NCBI GenBank assembly: GCA_022736495.1
Contig: DZCR01000095.1
Span: 1-12,830, forward strand
Reading direction: 5' to 3'
Origin: Desulfobacca acetoxidans
GTDB taxonomy: Bacteria > Desulfobacterota > Desulfobaccia > Desulfobaccales > 0-14-0-80-60-11
DNA: 12,830 nt
A program made the translations under genes and the position numbers. Below are positions 1 to 7,096 of this stretch, one piece after another; positions within the stretch are counted from its first letter, which is position 1, and each line of letters opens with the position of its first letter. The notes under the pieces were generated by a model that worked only from the letters and a program-made list of their open reading frames with translations, made no database searches and was not told the origin of the DNA.

Positions 1-117
1 TGGCCCAAGTTCCCGAAGGGCTTGTACATAATTTTATATTATCAGATGTTTATAAAGAGCTTTTCTCCTTTAATAAAGTAAACGTTTGATAATATAAATT
101 ATGTAATCTTGGGCCAT
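1..117. repeat. AT-rich imperfect inverted repeat
   Basis: Positions 25-50 and 81-105 are inverted copies of one another with two mismatches and a one-base indel; both are almost pure A/T and share the core TGATAATATAAA. Outside them, TGGCCCAAG (1-9) is exactly mirrored by CTTGGGCCA (109-117), so the symmetry spans about 117 bp around a 30-bp centre. The left arm carries an extra 12-15 bases that themselves form a small hairpin (CCCGAAGGG). It lies 350 bp upstream of the integrase, so it could be an arm or recombinase-binding region, a small non-autonomous element or a cruciform regulatory site. Its function is unknown; the symmetry itself is directly visible. Confidence 0.7.
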
Positions 118-469
118 AATTATGCTCTTGTTTTATCCTTTTTAGATTTTTCTTCCTTTGGTTTCAGATTTCAGTTAATGACTCCCCTATTTCTCGCAGC
201 GCCCCGCCCCAAGATGAGCGCAGGCCGAGCCAACACCGGCAACAATTCCTTATGGCTTTAAGTGAAATTTGCCGGTGGCCCGGCCGGAGCGGGGCTGCTT
301 TTTCTCTCCGCGAAGCCGGGCCCGCGAAAAAACCTTGATTTCTCTCGGGGAAGTGCCGATAAATAAGAAGGGGCGGCGGCCTGACGGAGCCAGCTAACCT
401 TTCTCGAGATCCGCGGCGGCCCCCCAAGTTGCCGCGGATCTCGGGGATTATCCCACCGGGGGGCCTGGG
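118..469. other. Gene-free, hairpin-rich region upstream of the integrase
   Basis: No convincing gene is seen here. An 87-codon minus-strand frame (164-427) is rich in Arg, Gly and Pro, resembles nothing recognisable and looks like a by-product of high GC. The stretch holds GC-rich inverted repeats: GGCCCGGC (277-284) with GCCGGGCC (315-322), and the strong hairpin at 405-443 listed separately. The base composition changes sharply near 165-180, from AT-rich to GC-rich. The integrase promoter presumably lies here, but I cannot point to a good -35/-10 pair. Confidence 0.5.
405..443. repeat. 13-bp perfect hairpin upstream of integrase
   Basis: CGAGATCCGCGGC (405-417) is exactly complementary to GCCGCGGATCTCG (431-443) around a 13-base loop. 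There is no T-run after the stem on the plus strand, so a simple terminator is unlikely. It ends 26 bases before the integrase start and would lie in its leader. It could be an attenuation structure, a protein-binding operator or a recombinase site; the role is unknown. Confidence 0.6.
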
Positions 470-1363
470 ATGGAACGCATCATCGCAAGTTACTTGGGCG
501 TATACCGCTCAAGGCTCAAGGCTTCATCCTTCTCTGACTACGCCTCCATTCTGCGTCATCACCTGGCGCACTTCTCCACTCTGGAAGAATTGAATTTTGG
601 GCTTGAGGGCTATCTGTCGGGGCTCAAGGTCTCGGGCAAGCGGCGGAATAATATCCTGGCTGCGGCCAGGTCCTTCCTCGCCTGGTCGCTGAGGCGCGGC
701 CTGTGGGCTGGCCCGATTATGTATATTCCGCCATGGTCGAGCCGCCCAAATAAGATATTACCTCTGGCTCCAGAGGAAGCGCGCTTGATCATGGAGTTCA
801 GTCCTCAGCCCTACAAGGATTATTTTCAATTCGCTCTTGCCTCGGGTTTGCGGGTCGGGGAGCTCCTGGCGCTGCGCTTCGAGGACTTCGACCTGGCGGG
901 GGGAGTGTTGAAGGTGCGGCGGTCTATTTCGGCGGGGGAAGTTGGAACCACAAAGACCGTGTCTTCTGATCGTTCAGTGCCGTTATTTCGACCCTTACGA
1001 GAAGTGTATCTAAGGCGGCTCAGGGGCAATGAAAGAGATTCACCCTGGTTCTGCTATTCATCGAACCGCGGAACCTGGTCACACAAGACCCTGAGCCGGA
1101 TATGGAAGGGTTTGCTTGAGGCTTTCGGCATCGAGCACAGGCGTCTTTATGCGACTCGGCACACCTTCGCGTCGCTGGCGATAGCAGCCGGGGAGGACCC
1201 CTTGTGGATTGCTGAAATCATGGGGCATTCGCGGCCTGACCAGCTTCTCTTGAAGTACGCAACCTATTTGAAGGGGGTGAAGCCAGACGGTAGCAAGCTG
1301 ATGGGGATGCTCATTGGAAGTGAAACGCTTATGCAGCTAGTAAAAGCGGACCTCCCTGAATAG
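470..1363 (+). CDS. Tyrosine recombinase / phage-type integrase
   Basis: This 297-residue protein has an N-terminal SAM-like core-binding region (about 1-85) and a C-terminal catalytic domain (about 95-270). The visible active-site set is R128 (in SGLRVGE), K162 (beta-hairpin lysine), Y227-x-x-R230-H231, H253 (in MGHS) and the nucleophile Y263. The first histidine of the usual HxxR box is Tyr, as in many phage and island integrases. The ATG at 470 follows a GGGGGG purine run at suitable spacing. The gene is short for an island integrase and lacks a clear arm-binding N-terminal domain. Its stop codon falls inside a hairpin terminator, and 60 bp further lies the 3' end of a tRNA gene, so it probably integrates or excises an element at that tRNA. 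Catalytic assignment is firm; target site is inference. Confidence 0.93.
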   Translation: MERIIASYLGVYRSRLKASSFSDYASILRHHLAHFSTLEELNFGLEGYLSGLKVSGKRRNNILAAARSFLAWSLRRGLWAGPIMYIPPWSSRPNKILPLAPEEARLIMEFSPQPYKDYFQFALASGLRVGELLALRFEDFDLAGGVLKVRRSISAGEVGTTKTVSSDRSVPLFRPLREVYLRRLRGNERDSPWFCYSSNRGTWSHKTLSRIWKGLLEAFGIEHRRLYATRHTFASLAIAAGEDPLWIAEIMGHSRPDQLLLKYATYLKGVKPDGSKLMGMLIGSETLMQLVKADLPE

Positions 1364-1384
1364 ATAGGCCGGTCAGGGAGGTCC
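1348..1384. terminator. Bidirectional hairpin terminator between integrase and tRNA-fMet
   Basis: GGACCTCCCTGA (1348-1359) pairs perfectly with TCAGGGAGGTCC (1373-1384), a 12-bp stem with a 13-base loop that includes the integrase stop codon (1361-1363). On the plus strand it is followed by a short TTT. On the minus strand it is followed by GCTTTT, so it could end both the integrase transcript and the tRNA transcript. A second weaker hairpin (1392-1409) lies between it and the tRNA. Confidence 0.7.
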
Positions 1385-1423
1385 TTTGAATGGTTCCCGG
1401 GGGGAAACCGGGTGCCTTCAATG

Positions 1424-1500
<77 letters not shown>

Positions 1501-1515
1501 TCATTGACTTTAGTA

Positions 1516-1544
1516 TTTATAACAATTTACCTCTGCCTCGTCAA
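1516..1544 (-). promoter_or_regulatory. Promoter of tRNA-fMet
   Basis: On the minus strand, TTGACG (1544-1539) and TATAAA (1521-1516) are separated by exactly 17 bases. This is a near-consensus sigma-70 promoter, with transcription expected to begin about 8-10 bases before the mature tRNA 5' end at 1500. Confidence 0.75.
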
Positions 1545-1766
1545 TGGCCAAAATGGCCGGCCTCTGATCGGCTGGCCGCAGAAGTATTGAAACTTGTTAT
1601 AATAATTAAAGATTATGGATTTTGTGGCGCGAAAACTTTATCCTGGCGATCCCTTCGAAAAGCCTGCATGCCGTTAGTTCAGTTGTCCAGACTCACCTGA
1701 GCAACCTTCGACAGAGCTTGCGCTCCGGCTCAGTTCCTCAATCTAATCCAGCCCCCTGGCCTTACC

Positions 1767-3002
1767 CTAAAGGTGAGGCTCTCCGGCCGCAGCCAGATCA
1801 TTGGCCAGGTGAGGGAGCGCCGTGAAGATGAGCACGGCACCGGCGGCCAGGGCCACCAAGGTAAGCGAGACGCCCGATTCAAGGGTGCTCATATCCGCAA
1901 CCCAACCGATGATAAATGGCGAAGGCACATCTCCTACCAGATGAATGATCACAATATTCAAGGCCACAGCCTGGGCCCGGCGCCATGGCCCCGCCACGCT
2001 CACTACCACTGCGGTAAGCACCCCTGGATTGAGGAAGAGGAAAAAAATGGCCCCTGCCAGGCCTGGGATATAAAAGGTGGGGTTGGGAGCAAAAATGGCC
2101 AGGGCCGCCAGGGGCAGGGCCAACAGAATTCCCAGGCCACTGACCCACAGGGAGGCGCCCTGGGTATAAGTAAGCAGGCGATCTCCCAGGAACCCGCCCG
2201 TCAGAGTCCCCAGCCCCCCGGCCACGGTCACGGAGCCGAACAAAAGGAGATTGGCCTGCGACAGGCTGAGGCCCTTTGATACTTCCAGATAGTGGGGCAT
2301 CCAGAACGCCAGCCCCCCCAGGGCAAAGGTCACCATGCCGTAGCCCAAGTTGACCCGGCGCAGGGTGGGCACCTTAAGTAGCTGCCAATACGTGGCCAGA
2401 GGGGTAAGGGCAACCGGGGGCGCAGCCGTCGTCCGGGATTCGAGCTGCACCTCGCTGAGATGGTAAATCAGTCCAGCCATGAGCAAGCCCGGTAATCCCG
2501 CCAGGAGGAAGGCCGGCCGCCAGCCCCAATGGCTACCCACCAGACCGCCGACCAGATAGGCCAGCGCGGTACCCACCGGCAGGGCCAGGTAAAACAGGCT
2601 CAAGGCCCGGGCCCGGCGGTTAAAGGGCAGGATATCTGCCAGATAGGCCGGCGCCAAGGTGCCAAAGGAAGCCTCTCCCACCCCCACCAGACCCCGAGCT
2701 CCGACCAGAAAGGGATAGGAAGGCACCCAAAAGGTGAGGCTCGTGGCCAGGCTCCAGAGCACCGCGCCTGATGCCATGAGGCGCAGGCGACCCCAGCGGT
2801 CCCCTAAATAGCCAAATATGGGGGAGGTGAGAAAATAAACCAGGAAAAAGGCAGTGCCTAAAAACCCGAAGGCCTCATCGCTCAAATGGAAGTCGGCCTT
2901 CACCAGGCTGCCCAGGGAGGCCACCAGATACCGGTCCAGATAATCCAGGAGATTGAGAGAGGCCAGGATGAGGAGGGCGCGGGTGGCTAGAGGCAGGGGC
3001 AT
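1767..3002 (-). CDS. MFS transporter, Spinster (Spns)-like
   Basis: This 411-residue hydrophobic protein has the twelve-helix major facilitator layout. Visible signatures are LDYLDRY in helix 1 (D20, D23, R24), motif A GYLGDRWGRLR (64-74) in the loop after helix 2, GVGEAS (107-112) in helix 4, GWRPAFLLAGLPGLL (160-174), and a second-half motif A copy GGFLGDRLL (269-277). The combination of GVGEA, ALSLFYLALPVG and GWR is typical of the Spinster family, whose eukaryotic members export lysolipids and sphingosine-1-phosphate; bacterial substrates are mostly unknown. It lies in the inner membrane. An in-frame TAG just upstream forces the start to ATG 3002. It is 75 bp downstream of the acetyltransferase gene and is probably the last gene before the tRNA. 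The family call is fairly sure; the substrate is unknown. Confidence 0.88.
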   Translation of the reverse strand: MPLPLATRALLILASLNLLDYLDRYLVASLGSLVKADFHLSDEAFGFLGTAFFLVYFLTSPIFGYLGDRWGRLRLMASGAVLWSLATSLTFWVPSYPFLVGARGLVGVGEASFGTLAPAYLADILPFNRRARALSLFYLALPVGTALAYLVGGLVGSHWGWRPAFLLAGLPGLLMAGLIYHLSEVQLESRTTAAPPVALTPLATYWQLLKVPTLRRVNLGYGMVTFALGGLAFWMPHYLEVSKGLSLSQANLLLFGSVTVAGGLGTLTGGFLGDRLLTYTQGASLWVSGLGILLALPLAALAIFAPNPTFYIPGLAGAIFFLFLNPGVLTAVVVSVAGPWRRAQAVALNIVIIHLVGDVPSPFIIGWVADMSTLESGVSLTLVALAAGAVLIFTALPHLANDLAAAGEPHL

Positions 3003-3024
3003 GATAGGGTTCTATCATCTCTCC
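3000..3024 (-). promoter_or_regulatory. Start-codon hairpin and distant SD of the MFS gene
   Basis: On the minus strand a Shine-Dalgarno-like GGAGAG (3024-3019) is separated from ATG 3002 by 16 bases, too far for normal spacing. The intervening sequence is a perfect inverted repeat, ATGATAG-AACC-CTATCAT (3018-3001), whose right arm includes the first two bases of the start codon. Folding would either hide the start codon or bring the SD close to it. The DNA palindrome could equally be an operator. Confidence 0.5.
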
Positions 3025-3077
3025 ATAAGGCGGAAATGGTTAGGCCCGGAAACGGATGAATAATGAACCCCTTTTAT

Positions 3078-3548
3078 CTAACTACTTGGATAAGTTAATA
3101 ATAATTTCATGGTTAAGAAGCTGGTATCCTCATCATAATTTACCGTTGCAACTCGCATAACCTTAAATCCGAATTTTTCATAAAGTTTGATTGCGCCATT
3201 TTTAACGATATCAACATCCAATTCCACACACCGGAAGTGCCTTTGCCTAAATTGCTCCAGGGAGGCGGTAATTAATTTTGAGGCGATACCCCGGCCCCGA
3301 TGATCCGGATGTACGGCAATCCGCATAATGATTGCCCTCCTGGCGATCTCACAAGCACAGGCAATCAAAAATCCCAGGATTTTTTTTTCTTCTTCGAATA
3401 CCCAAAATAGTTCGTTTAGGGATGAGCTGAATTGAGGTTGGGACCATTGGGAATCAAAGGAAAGGCGTTCAATCTCTAATATGCTCTCCAGATCGCTCTC
3501 AGTGGCGGGCCTGATAGAGGCCTGGGCATCTAACCGGTTGCTTTCCAT
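3078..3548 (-). CDS. GNAT acetyltransferase, RimI-like
   Basis: This 156-residue protein is a single GNAT domain. IRPATESDLESILEIERLSF (12-31) is the alpha1 region typical of RimI-like enzymes, MRIAVHPDHRGRGIASKL (75-92) is the acetyl-CoA pyrophosphate-binding motif A with the R-G-R-G-I-A loop, and NGAIKLYEKFGF (117-128) is motif B. RimI acetylates the N-terminus of ribosomal protein S18, but related enzymes acetylate many small molecules or proteins, so the substrate is not fixed. I chose ATG 3548, preceded by GAGG at nine bases, over an in-frame TTG at 3563 that would lie within that ribosome site. It follows aroA by 118 bp on the same strand. It is visibly more AT-rich than aroA and the transporter, which may mean separate acquisition. 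Confidence 0.85.
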   Translation of the reverse strand: MESNRLDAQASIRPATESDLESILEIERLSFDSQWSQPQFSSSLNELFWVFEEEKKILGFLIACACEIARRAIIMRIAVHPDHRGRGIASKLITASLEQFRQRHFRCVELDVDIVKNGAIKLYEKFGFKVMRVATVNYDEDTSFLTMKLLLTYPSS

Positions 3549-3666
3549 GACCTTTTCCCTCAAACTTCAGCGGTATCGTTAATAATCAGTCACATTCGAA
3601 CCATAAAGCTGTCATCAGGAAAGGCATTTTAACACCGGGGCATGGGCCTGGTCAAGGCCGGTTTGG

Positions 3667-4932
3667 TTACTGCTTTTGATAAAGTTTCTCAAAAAACTCC
3701 CAAAAATTAGGGAAAGATTTTGCCACGCAGTCCGGATCAATGATGGCCATACCCGGCGCCCTGAGACCGGCCACTGCGAAGCTCATGGCGATGCGATGGT
3801 CGTTATAGGTTGCGATGGCGGCGCCCCGGGGTTCACCCCCCCGGATGACCAAGCCGTCCCCTGTTTCCCGCGCCTCGATACCCAGCTTGGTCAGTTCCGC
3901 GGCCACTGCCGCCAGGCGGTCCGACTCCTTGTGGCGCAGGTGGGCCACTCCCGTGATGACCGTTTGGCCCCGGGCAAAGGCGGCCAGCACCGCCAGGGTG
4001 GGGACCAGATCCGGCATAGTGGCCATATCCACGGTTATGCCTTGCATGGGGCCGCCCTGGAGGGTGAGCCCCTGGGGATCCTCGCTTACGGTACAGCCCA
4101 GGCGCTCCAGGACTCGGGGAAAGGCTGCGTCTCCCTGGCTGGATTCCAGGCTCAGATTGGTAATGGTGACCCGACCACCGGTCAGGGCCGCCGCAGCCCA
4201 GAAATAGGAGGCGCTGGAGGCGTCGGCCTCGATCTCGTAGTTTTGGGGAAGATAGCACTGGCCACCGGGGAGTTGGAAATGGCGGTAGCCTTCCCGGTAA
4301 TAGGAGATGCCGAAGTCGCCCAAGACTTCCAGGGTCAGGTCCACGTAAGGCTTGGATACCAGGTCGCCGGTGATTTCGATTTCTATTCCCTTCGCCGCCA
4401 GTGGCCCGATGAAGAGCAGGGCCGAAAGATACTGGCTGCTCGTGCCGCCGGAGAGTTGGGCCCGGCCACCGGTGAGGCCCCCAGTCACTCGCACCGGGGG
4501 GCAGTCATCGCCATTTTCTGATATGGCCCGCACCCCCACCTGGCCCAAGGCGTCCAGTAGCTCCCCCAAGGGCCGCTGGCAGAGGCGTTCGGTGCCGGTG
4601 AGGAGATACTCGCCTTCTCCCAAGGCCACCAGCGCGGTGAGGAAGCGCATGGAGGTGCCGGAGTTGCCTAGGTAGATGGGGTCCGAGACCGGCTGCCACC
4701 GCCCCCCCCGACCCGTTACCCGAATGGTGGTCCCCTGCCAGTCAAGGCCCGCGCCCAACTGCGCCAGGGCCCGGGCCGTGAGCTCGGTGTCTTCGGCCGT
4801 GAGGGCATTGGTGAGGACGCTCTCCCCGGTGGCCAGGGCCGCGGCCATCAAGGCCCGGTGGGTATAGCTCTTGGAGCCGGGGAGGGTGAGGGTGGCGTTT
4901 ATCGGCCCGTGGGGTTTGATTTCTTTATCCAA
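3667..4932 (-). CDS. aroA: 3-phosphoshikimate 1-carboxyvinyltransferase (EPSP synthase)
   Basis: This enzyme joins phosphoenolpyruvate to shikimate-3-phosphate in the cytoplasmic shikimate pathway. All catalytic landmarks are present over 421 residues, a normal length: PGSKSYTHR (18-26, with K21 and R26), GNSGTSMRF (89-97), TSSQ (164-167), MPDLVPTLAV (306-315, with the proton-transfer D308), RHKESDRL (333-340) and DHR (378-380), then K405. G92 and T93 match E. coli G96 and T97, as in class I enzymes, but the residue equivalent to E. coli P101 is Phe (F97). The start is TTG 4932, supported by AGGA nine bases upstream; the next in-frame ATG would delete the active-site lysine. It follows aroE on the same strand but across a 332-bp spacer, so it may have its own promoter. 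Confidence 0.97.
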   Translation of the reverse strand: MDKEIKPHGPINATLTLPGSKSYTHRALMAAALATGESVLTNALTAEDTELTARALAQLGAGLDWQGTTIRVTGRGGRWQPVSDPIYLGNSGTSMRFLTALVALGEGEYLLTGTERLCQRPLGELLDALGQVGVRAISENGDDCPPVRVTGGLTGGRAQLSGGTSSQYLSALLFIGPLAAKGIEIEITGDLVSKPYVDLTLEVLGDFGISYYREGYRHFQLPGGQCYLPQNYEIEADASSASYFWAAAALTGGRVTITNLSLESSQGDAAFPRVLERLGCTVSEDPQGLTLQGGPMQGITVDMATMPDLVPTLAVLAAFARGQTVITGVAHLRHKESDRLAAVAAELTKLGIEARETGDGLVIRGGEPRGAAIATYNDHRIAMSFAVAGLRAPGMAIIDPDCVAKSFPNFWEFFEKLYQKQ

Positions 4933-5264
4933 TTCTGTGGTTCCTAAAAGTTATTTTCGGAAATAAATCAACAGACCTTCCTCGAAAAACCTCATGACAT
5001 CCTCTATCGAAAGATTGCAAACGACCAAATTGTTACTATGACGCGCCTCTTTTTACTAGAAATAAGTATTAAAGAGGCAGTTTCTAGAAACAGATTCTTT
5101 AGCTCGTCAGTTCTCACCATATTAAAATAAGTTATGAAATCGTCGTGAGAAGCAAAGTGATCAGATAATGCTTGAAACGTATAATCCAAAATTTTTTTTA
5201 TTGCTAAGATAGCGAAGGTCTCACAACTCAGTACACCCCTGATTCTGATCAAACTAAAAATAAT
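4933..5264. other. AT-rich spacer between aroE and aroA
   Basis: This 332-bp stretch separates two shikimate genes and is much richer in A/T than either. An 82-codon minus-strand frame (5004-5252) needs a TTG start with no ribosome site, and its product matches nothing I recognise; I do not call it a gene. An 8-bp perfect inverted repeat, GCCTCTTT (5045-5052) with AAAGAGGC (5071-5078), could be a weak terminator after aroE, and TTTCTAGAAA (5081-5090) is a perfect palindrome. A 14-codon frame just before aroA (4951-4995) is listed separately. No clear promoter is seen. Confidence 0.5.
4951..4995 (-). CDS. Possible 14-codon leader peptide upstream of aroA
   Basis: A short minus-strand frame MRFFEEGLLIYFRK ends in TAA 18 bases before the aroA TTG start and in the same frame. 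It begins with ATG 4995, preceded by AGAGG at about five bases, a better ribosome site than that of aroA. Four of the fourteen residues are aromatic (three Phe, one Tyr), suggestive for a gene of aromatic biosynthesis. No terminator or anti-terminator hairpin is visible between it and aroA, so classical transcription attenuation is not supported; translational coupling would be the simpler role. Such a short frame can easily arise by chance in AT-rich DNA. Confidence 0.25.
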   Translation of the reverse strand: MRFFEEGLLIYFRK

Positions 5265-6095
5265 TCATTGTTCTAGACTCTGATACGCCGCCCGTGCCAT
5301 GACCTGCAAAGGCGCCACCTGCCCGGTCCATAATTCAAACTGCACGGTGGCCTGGTGGATAAGCATCTGTAAGCCGTCGATGGTAACCGCCCCCCGGGTC
5401 TGGGCTTCTTTCAGCAGCCGGGTTTGCAAAGGCTGATACACGATGTCCATGACGACCTGGAAGCGGGACAAAAGCTCCGGGTTGATGGGAATCCCGTCGA
5501 TATCCGGGGCCATGCCTACCGGGGTGGCGTTCACCAGGACGGTGGCAGGGCAATCTCCCACGGCGTTCAGGGGAACAGCTTCGCCACCCAGGTCTTTGAC
5601 TAACGCGATGGCGCGGGCTTGGTCCACATCCGTCAGGGTGACCCGGCCGCCTTCGTTAATAATGCCGAAGGCGATGGCCCGGGAGGCTCCTCCGGCCCCC
5701 AGGATGAGAACGTGCTGGCCTTTTAGATTGATCTTGGCCTGTAAAGCGGTCACCGCTCCCAGGCAGTCGGTATTATAGCCGGTGAGGCGGCCGTCCCGGT
5801 TGACTATGGTGTTCACCGCGCCGATCTCGACGGCCTGGGGGTCCAAGGCATCGATCAGGGGGATGACTTCTTCCTTGAAGGGGATGGTGACGCTCACCCC
5901 GCCGATGGCCAGGCCCCTTAAGCCCGCCACGGCCTGGGGCAGGTCCGTCACTGGAAAGGCCACGTAGACCGCGTTGAGGCCCAGGTGCCGAAACGCGGCG
6001 TTGTGCATGGCCGGGCTCAGGGAATGAGTCACGGGGCGGCCTAGAATGCCGAAGATTTTTGTATGGCCGTTGATATTTATGAAGTTATCAGCCAT
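5265..6095 (-). CDS. aroE: Shikimate dehydrogenase
   Basis: This 276-residue enzyme reduces 3-dehydroshikimate to shikimate in the cytoplasm. The N-terminal substrate domain shows SLSP (25-28), the catalytic K74 in VTIPFKEE, N95 in GAVNT and D110 in YNTDCLG. The Rossmann domain has GAGGASRA (133-140) and NATPVGM further on. The segment after the second beta strand reads LTDVDQAR (154-161), whereas NADP-specific AroE proteins carry a basic NRTxxR patch; the acidic D156/D158 suggests use of NAD. It starts at ATG 6095 with only a weak ribosome site, and an insertion-sequence remnant begins about 40 bp upstream, so its original promoter may have been displaced. It is followed on the same strand by aroA. 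Confidence 0.96.
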   Translation of the reverse strand: MADNFININGHTKIFGILGRPVTHSLSPAMHNAAFRHLGLNAVYVAFPVTDLPQAVAGLRGLAIGGVSVTIPFKEEVIPLIDALDPQAVEIGAVNTIVNRDGRLTGYNTDCLGAVTALQAKINLKGQHVLILGAGGASRAIAFGIINEGGRVTLTDVDQARAIALVKDLGGEAVPLNAVGDCPATVLVNATPVGMAPDIDGIPINPELLSRFQVVMDIVYQPLQTRLLKEAQTRGAVTIDGLQMLIHQATVQFELWTGQVAPLQVMARAAYQSLEQ

Positions 6096-6168
6096 GAGAG
6101 ATCAGCTTTCAGCAATGAGCAGTTACCAGACAGTGTACCGCACCCGGTTTCCTGGCCACAAGTTTTTA

Positions 6169-6666
6169 TTAAGCCGCTCGAGCGAGTGAGGCTTGGGCGA
6201 GCCACTGGGCTCTGGCTTGCCAGGGGCTTTTGAAGCCGTTTTTCTCCACCAGCCACTCGCGGTTGTATGTGTCCACAAAATGCCTGACCGCCTGCCACAC
6301 CTCCTGACGATTCTGGAACACCCGGCCATAGATGACTTGCTCCTTGAGGGTCCGGATGAAGCGTTCCGCCACGCCATCGGTCTGGGGCTGCTCGATAAAG
6401 GCGAAACTGGGGCTGATCCCCCAGTACTTGAGCTGGTTCTGAAAACGATCCGACAGGTATTGGGTGCCGTGGTCCATCCGCAGGGATAGGCCCCGGGCGG
6501 CGTCCACCGCCACCGAACCCGTGGTGGCCACCAGCCCTTGAGAAATGGGATCCAGGGCCGCAAACCGGGTTGCTTGTTTGCAAACGTGCCAGCCCACACA
6601 CTCAGCGTCCCAGTGCTCTACAGCCACGTAGGGTCTGGCGGTGGCGGCGGAGGCCGTGCAGCTCAT
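6169..6666 (-). pseudogene. IS3-family transposase OrfB, internally deleted
   Basis: The frame starts at ATG 6666 behind a perfect GGAGG and encodes 165 residues. The first 13 (MSCTASAATARPY) look like the normal N-terminus of this OrfB type, but the sequence then jumps to VAVEHWDAECVGWHV, which in full proteins follows the first catalytic Asp. The helix-turn-helix and the first D of the DDE triad are therefore missing, with the junction near 6627. The remainder is well preserved: D65 in RMDHGTQYLSD and E101 in GVAERF, 35 residues apart as in the DD(35)E integrase fold, then NRE-type C-terminal sequence. The deletion is inferred from recalled family sequence; roughly 130-150 residues are absent. 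It cannot catalyse transposition. Confidence 0.85.
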
Positions 6667-6703
6667 TTCCTCGACCTCCTTTTGGCTAAAGGGCCGGGGC
6701 GCC

Positions 6704-7096
6704 TCACCCGGGCCCACAACAACTCGTTTCCATGGTCAGTTCACCGAGGTGCTTCATGGCGTTGTCCAACTCGCCCTTGAGAGGGTCGCCGTTTCTGGTC
6801 TTGAGGGCCTCCTCCATGCCTGACAGGGCGGTGTCTCGCCACTTCTCCAGGCGGTAAAGCTCCAGGCCCAACTCACGGGAGAGAAGCTCCGTGGGCTCGC
6901 CTCGAAGGATGCGCAGCACCACCTCTCGTTTCCTGGGCGCCGTCCAACGTTGGCCCTGGGCCAATGGCCCCTCACCTCCCTGCCCAGTGGGGACTCCGGT
7001 CGGCCTACGGCCTCCCTCCGTCCCCACTGGGCCCACCTCACCCCGACCTTGGTCACTCTCCCGATCCTTTGCCATTTCCCGGTTCTCCTTGGTCAC
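6704..7096 (-). pseudogene. IS3-family OrfA, frameshifted near its end
   Basis: OrfA carries the helix-turn-helix DNA-binding half of IS3 transposases: RWTAPRKREVVLRILRGEP (about 50-68) followed by LSRELGLELYRLEKWRD. It ends in GELTMETSCCGPG, whereas the family has GELTMENELL. Adding one A to the AAA at about 6728-6732 restores MENELLWARVRRPGPLAKRR and moves the stop to TGA at 6665-6663, overlapping the orfB ATG as ATGA. This restored overlap is strong evidence for a single-base deletion. GTG 7096 follows GGAGG at seven bases; ATG 7075, behind AAGGAG, is also possible. Confidence 0.8.

Noticed and set aside
164..427. 87-codon minus-strand open frame
   Set aside because: Arg/Gly/Pro-rich composition, no recognisable family and overlap with GC hairpins; a typical artefact of high GC.
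1713..1731. Small hairpin (GAGC-TTGC-GCTC) downstream of the transporter as terminator
   Set aside because: The stem is only four base pairs and has no T-run on the minus strand.
5004..5252. 82-codon frame in the aroE-aroA spacer as a small protein
   Set aside because: It needs a TTG start with no ribosome site, contains a hairpin and palindrome, and matches no family I know. Kept only as a note in the spacer entry.
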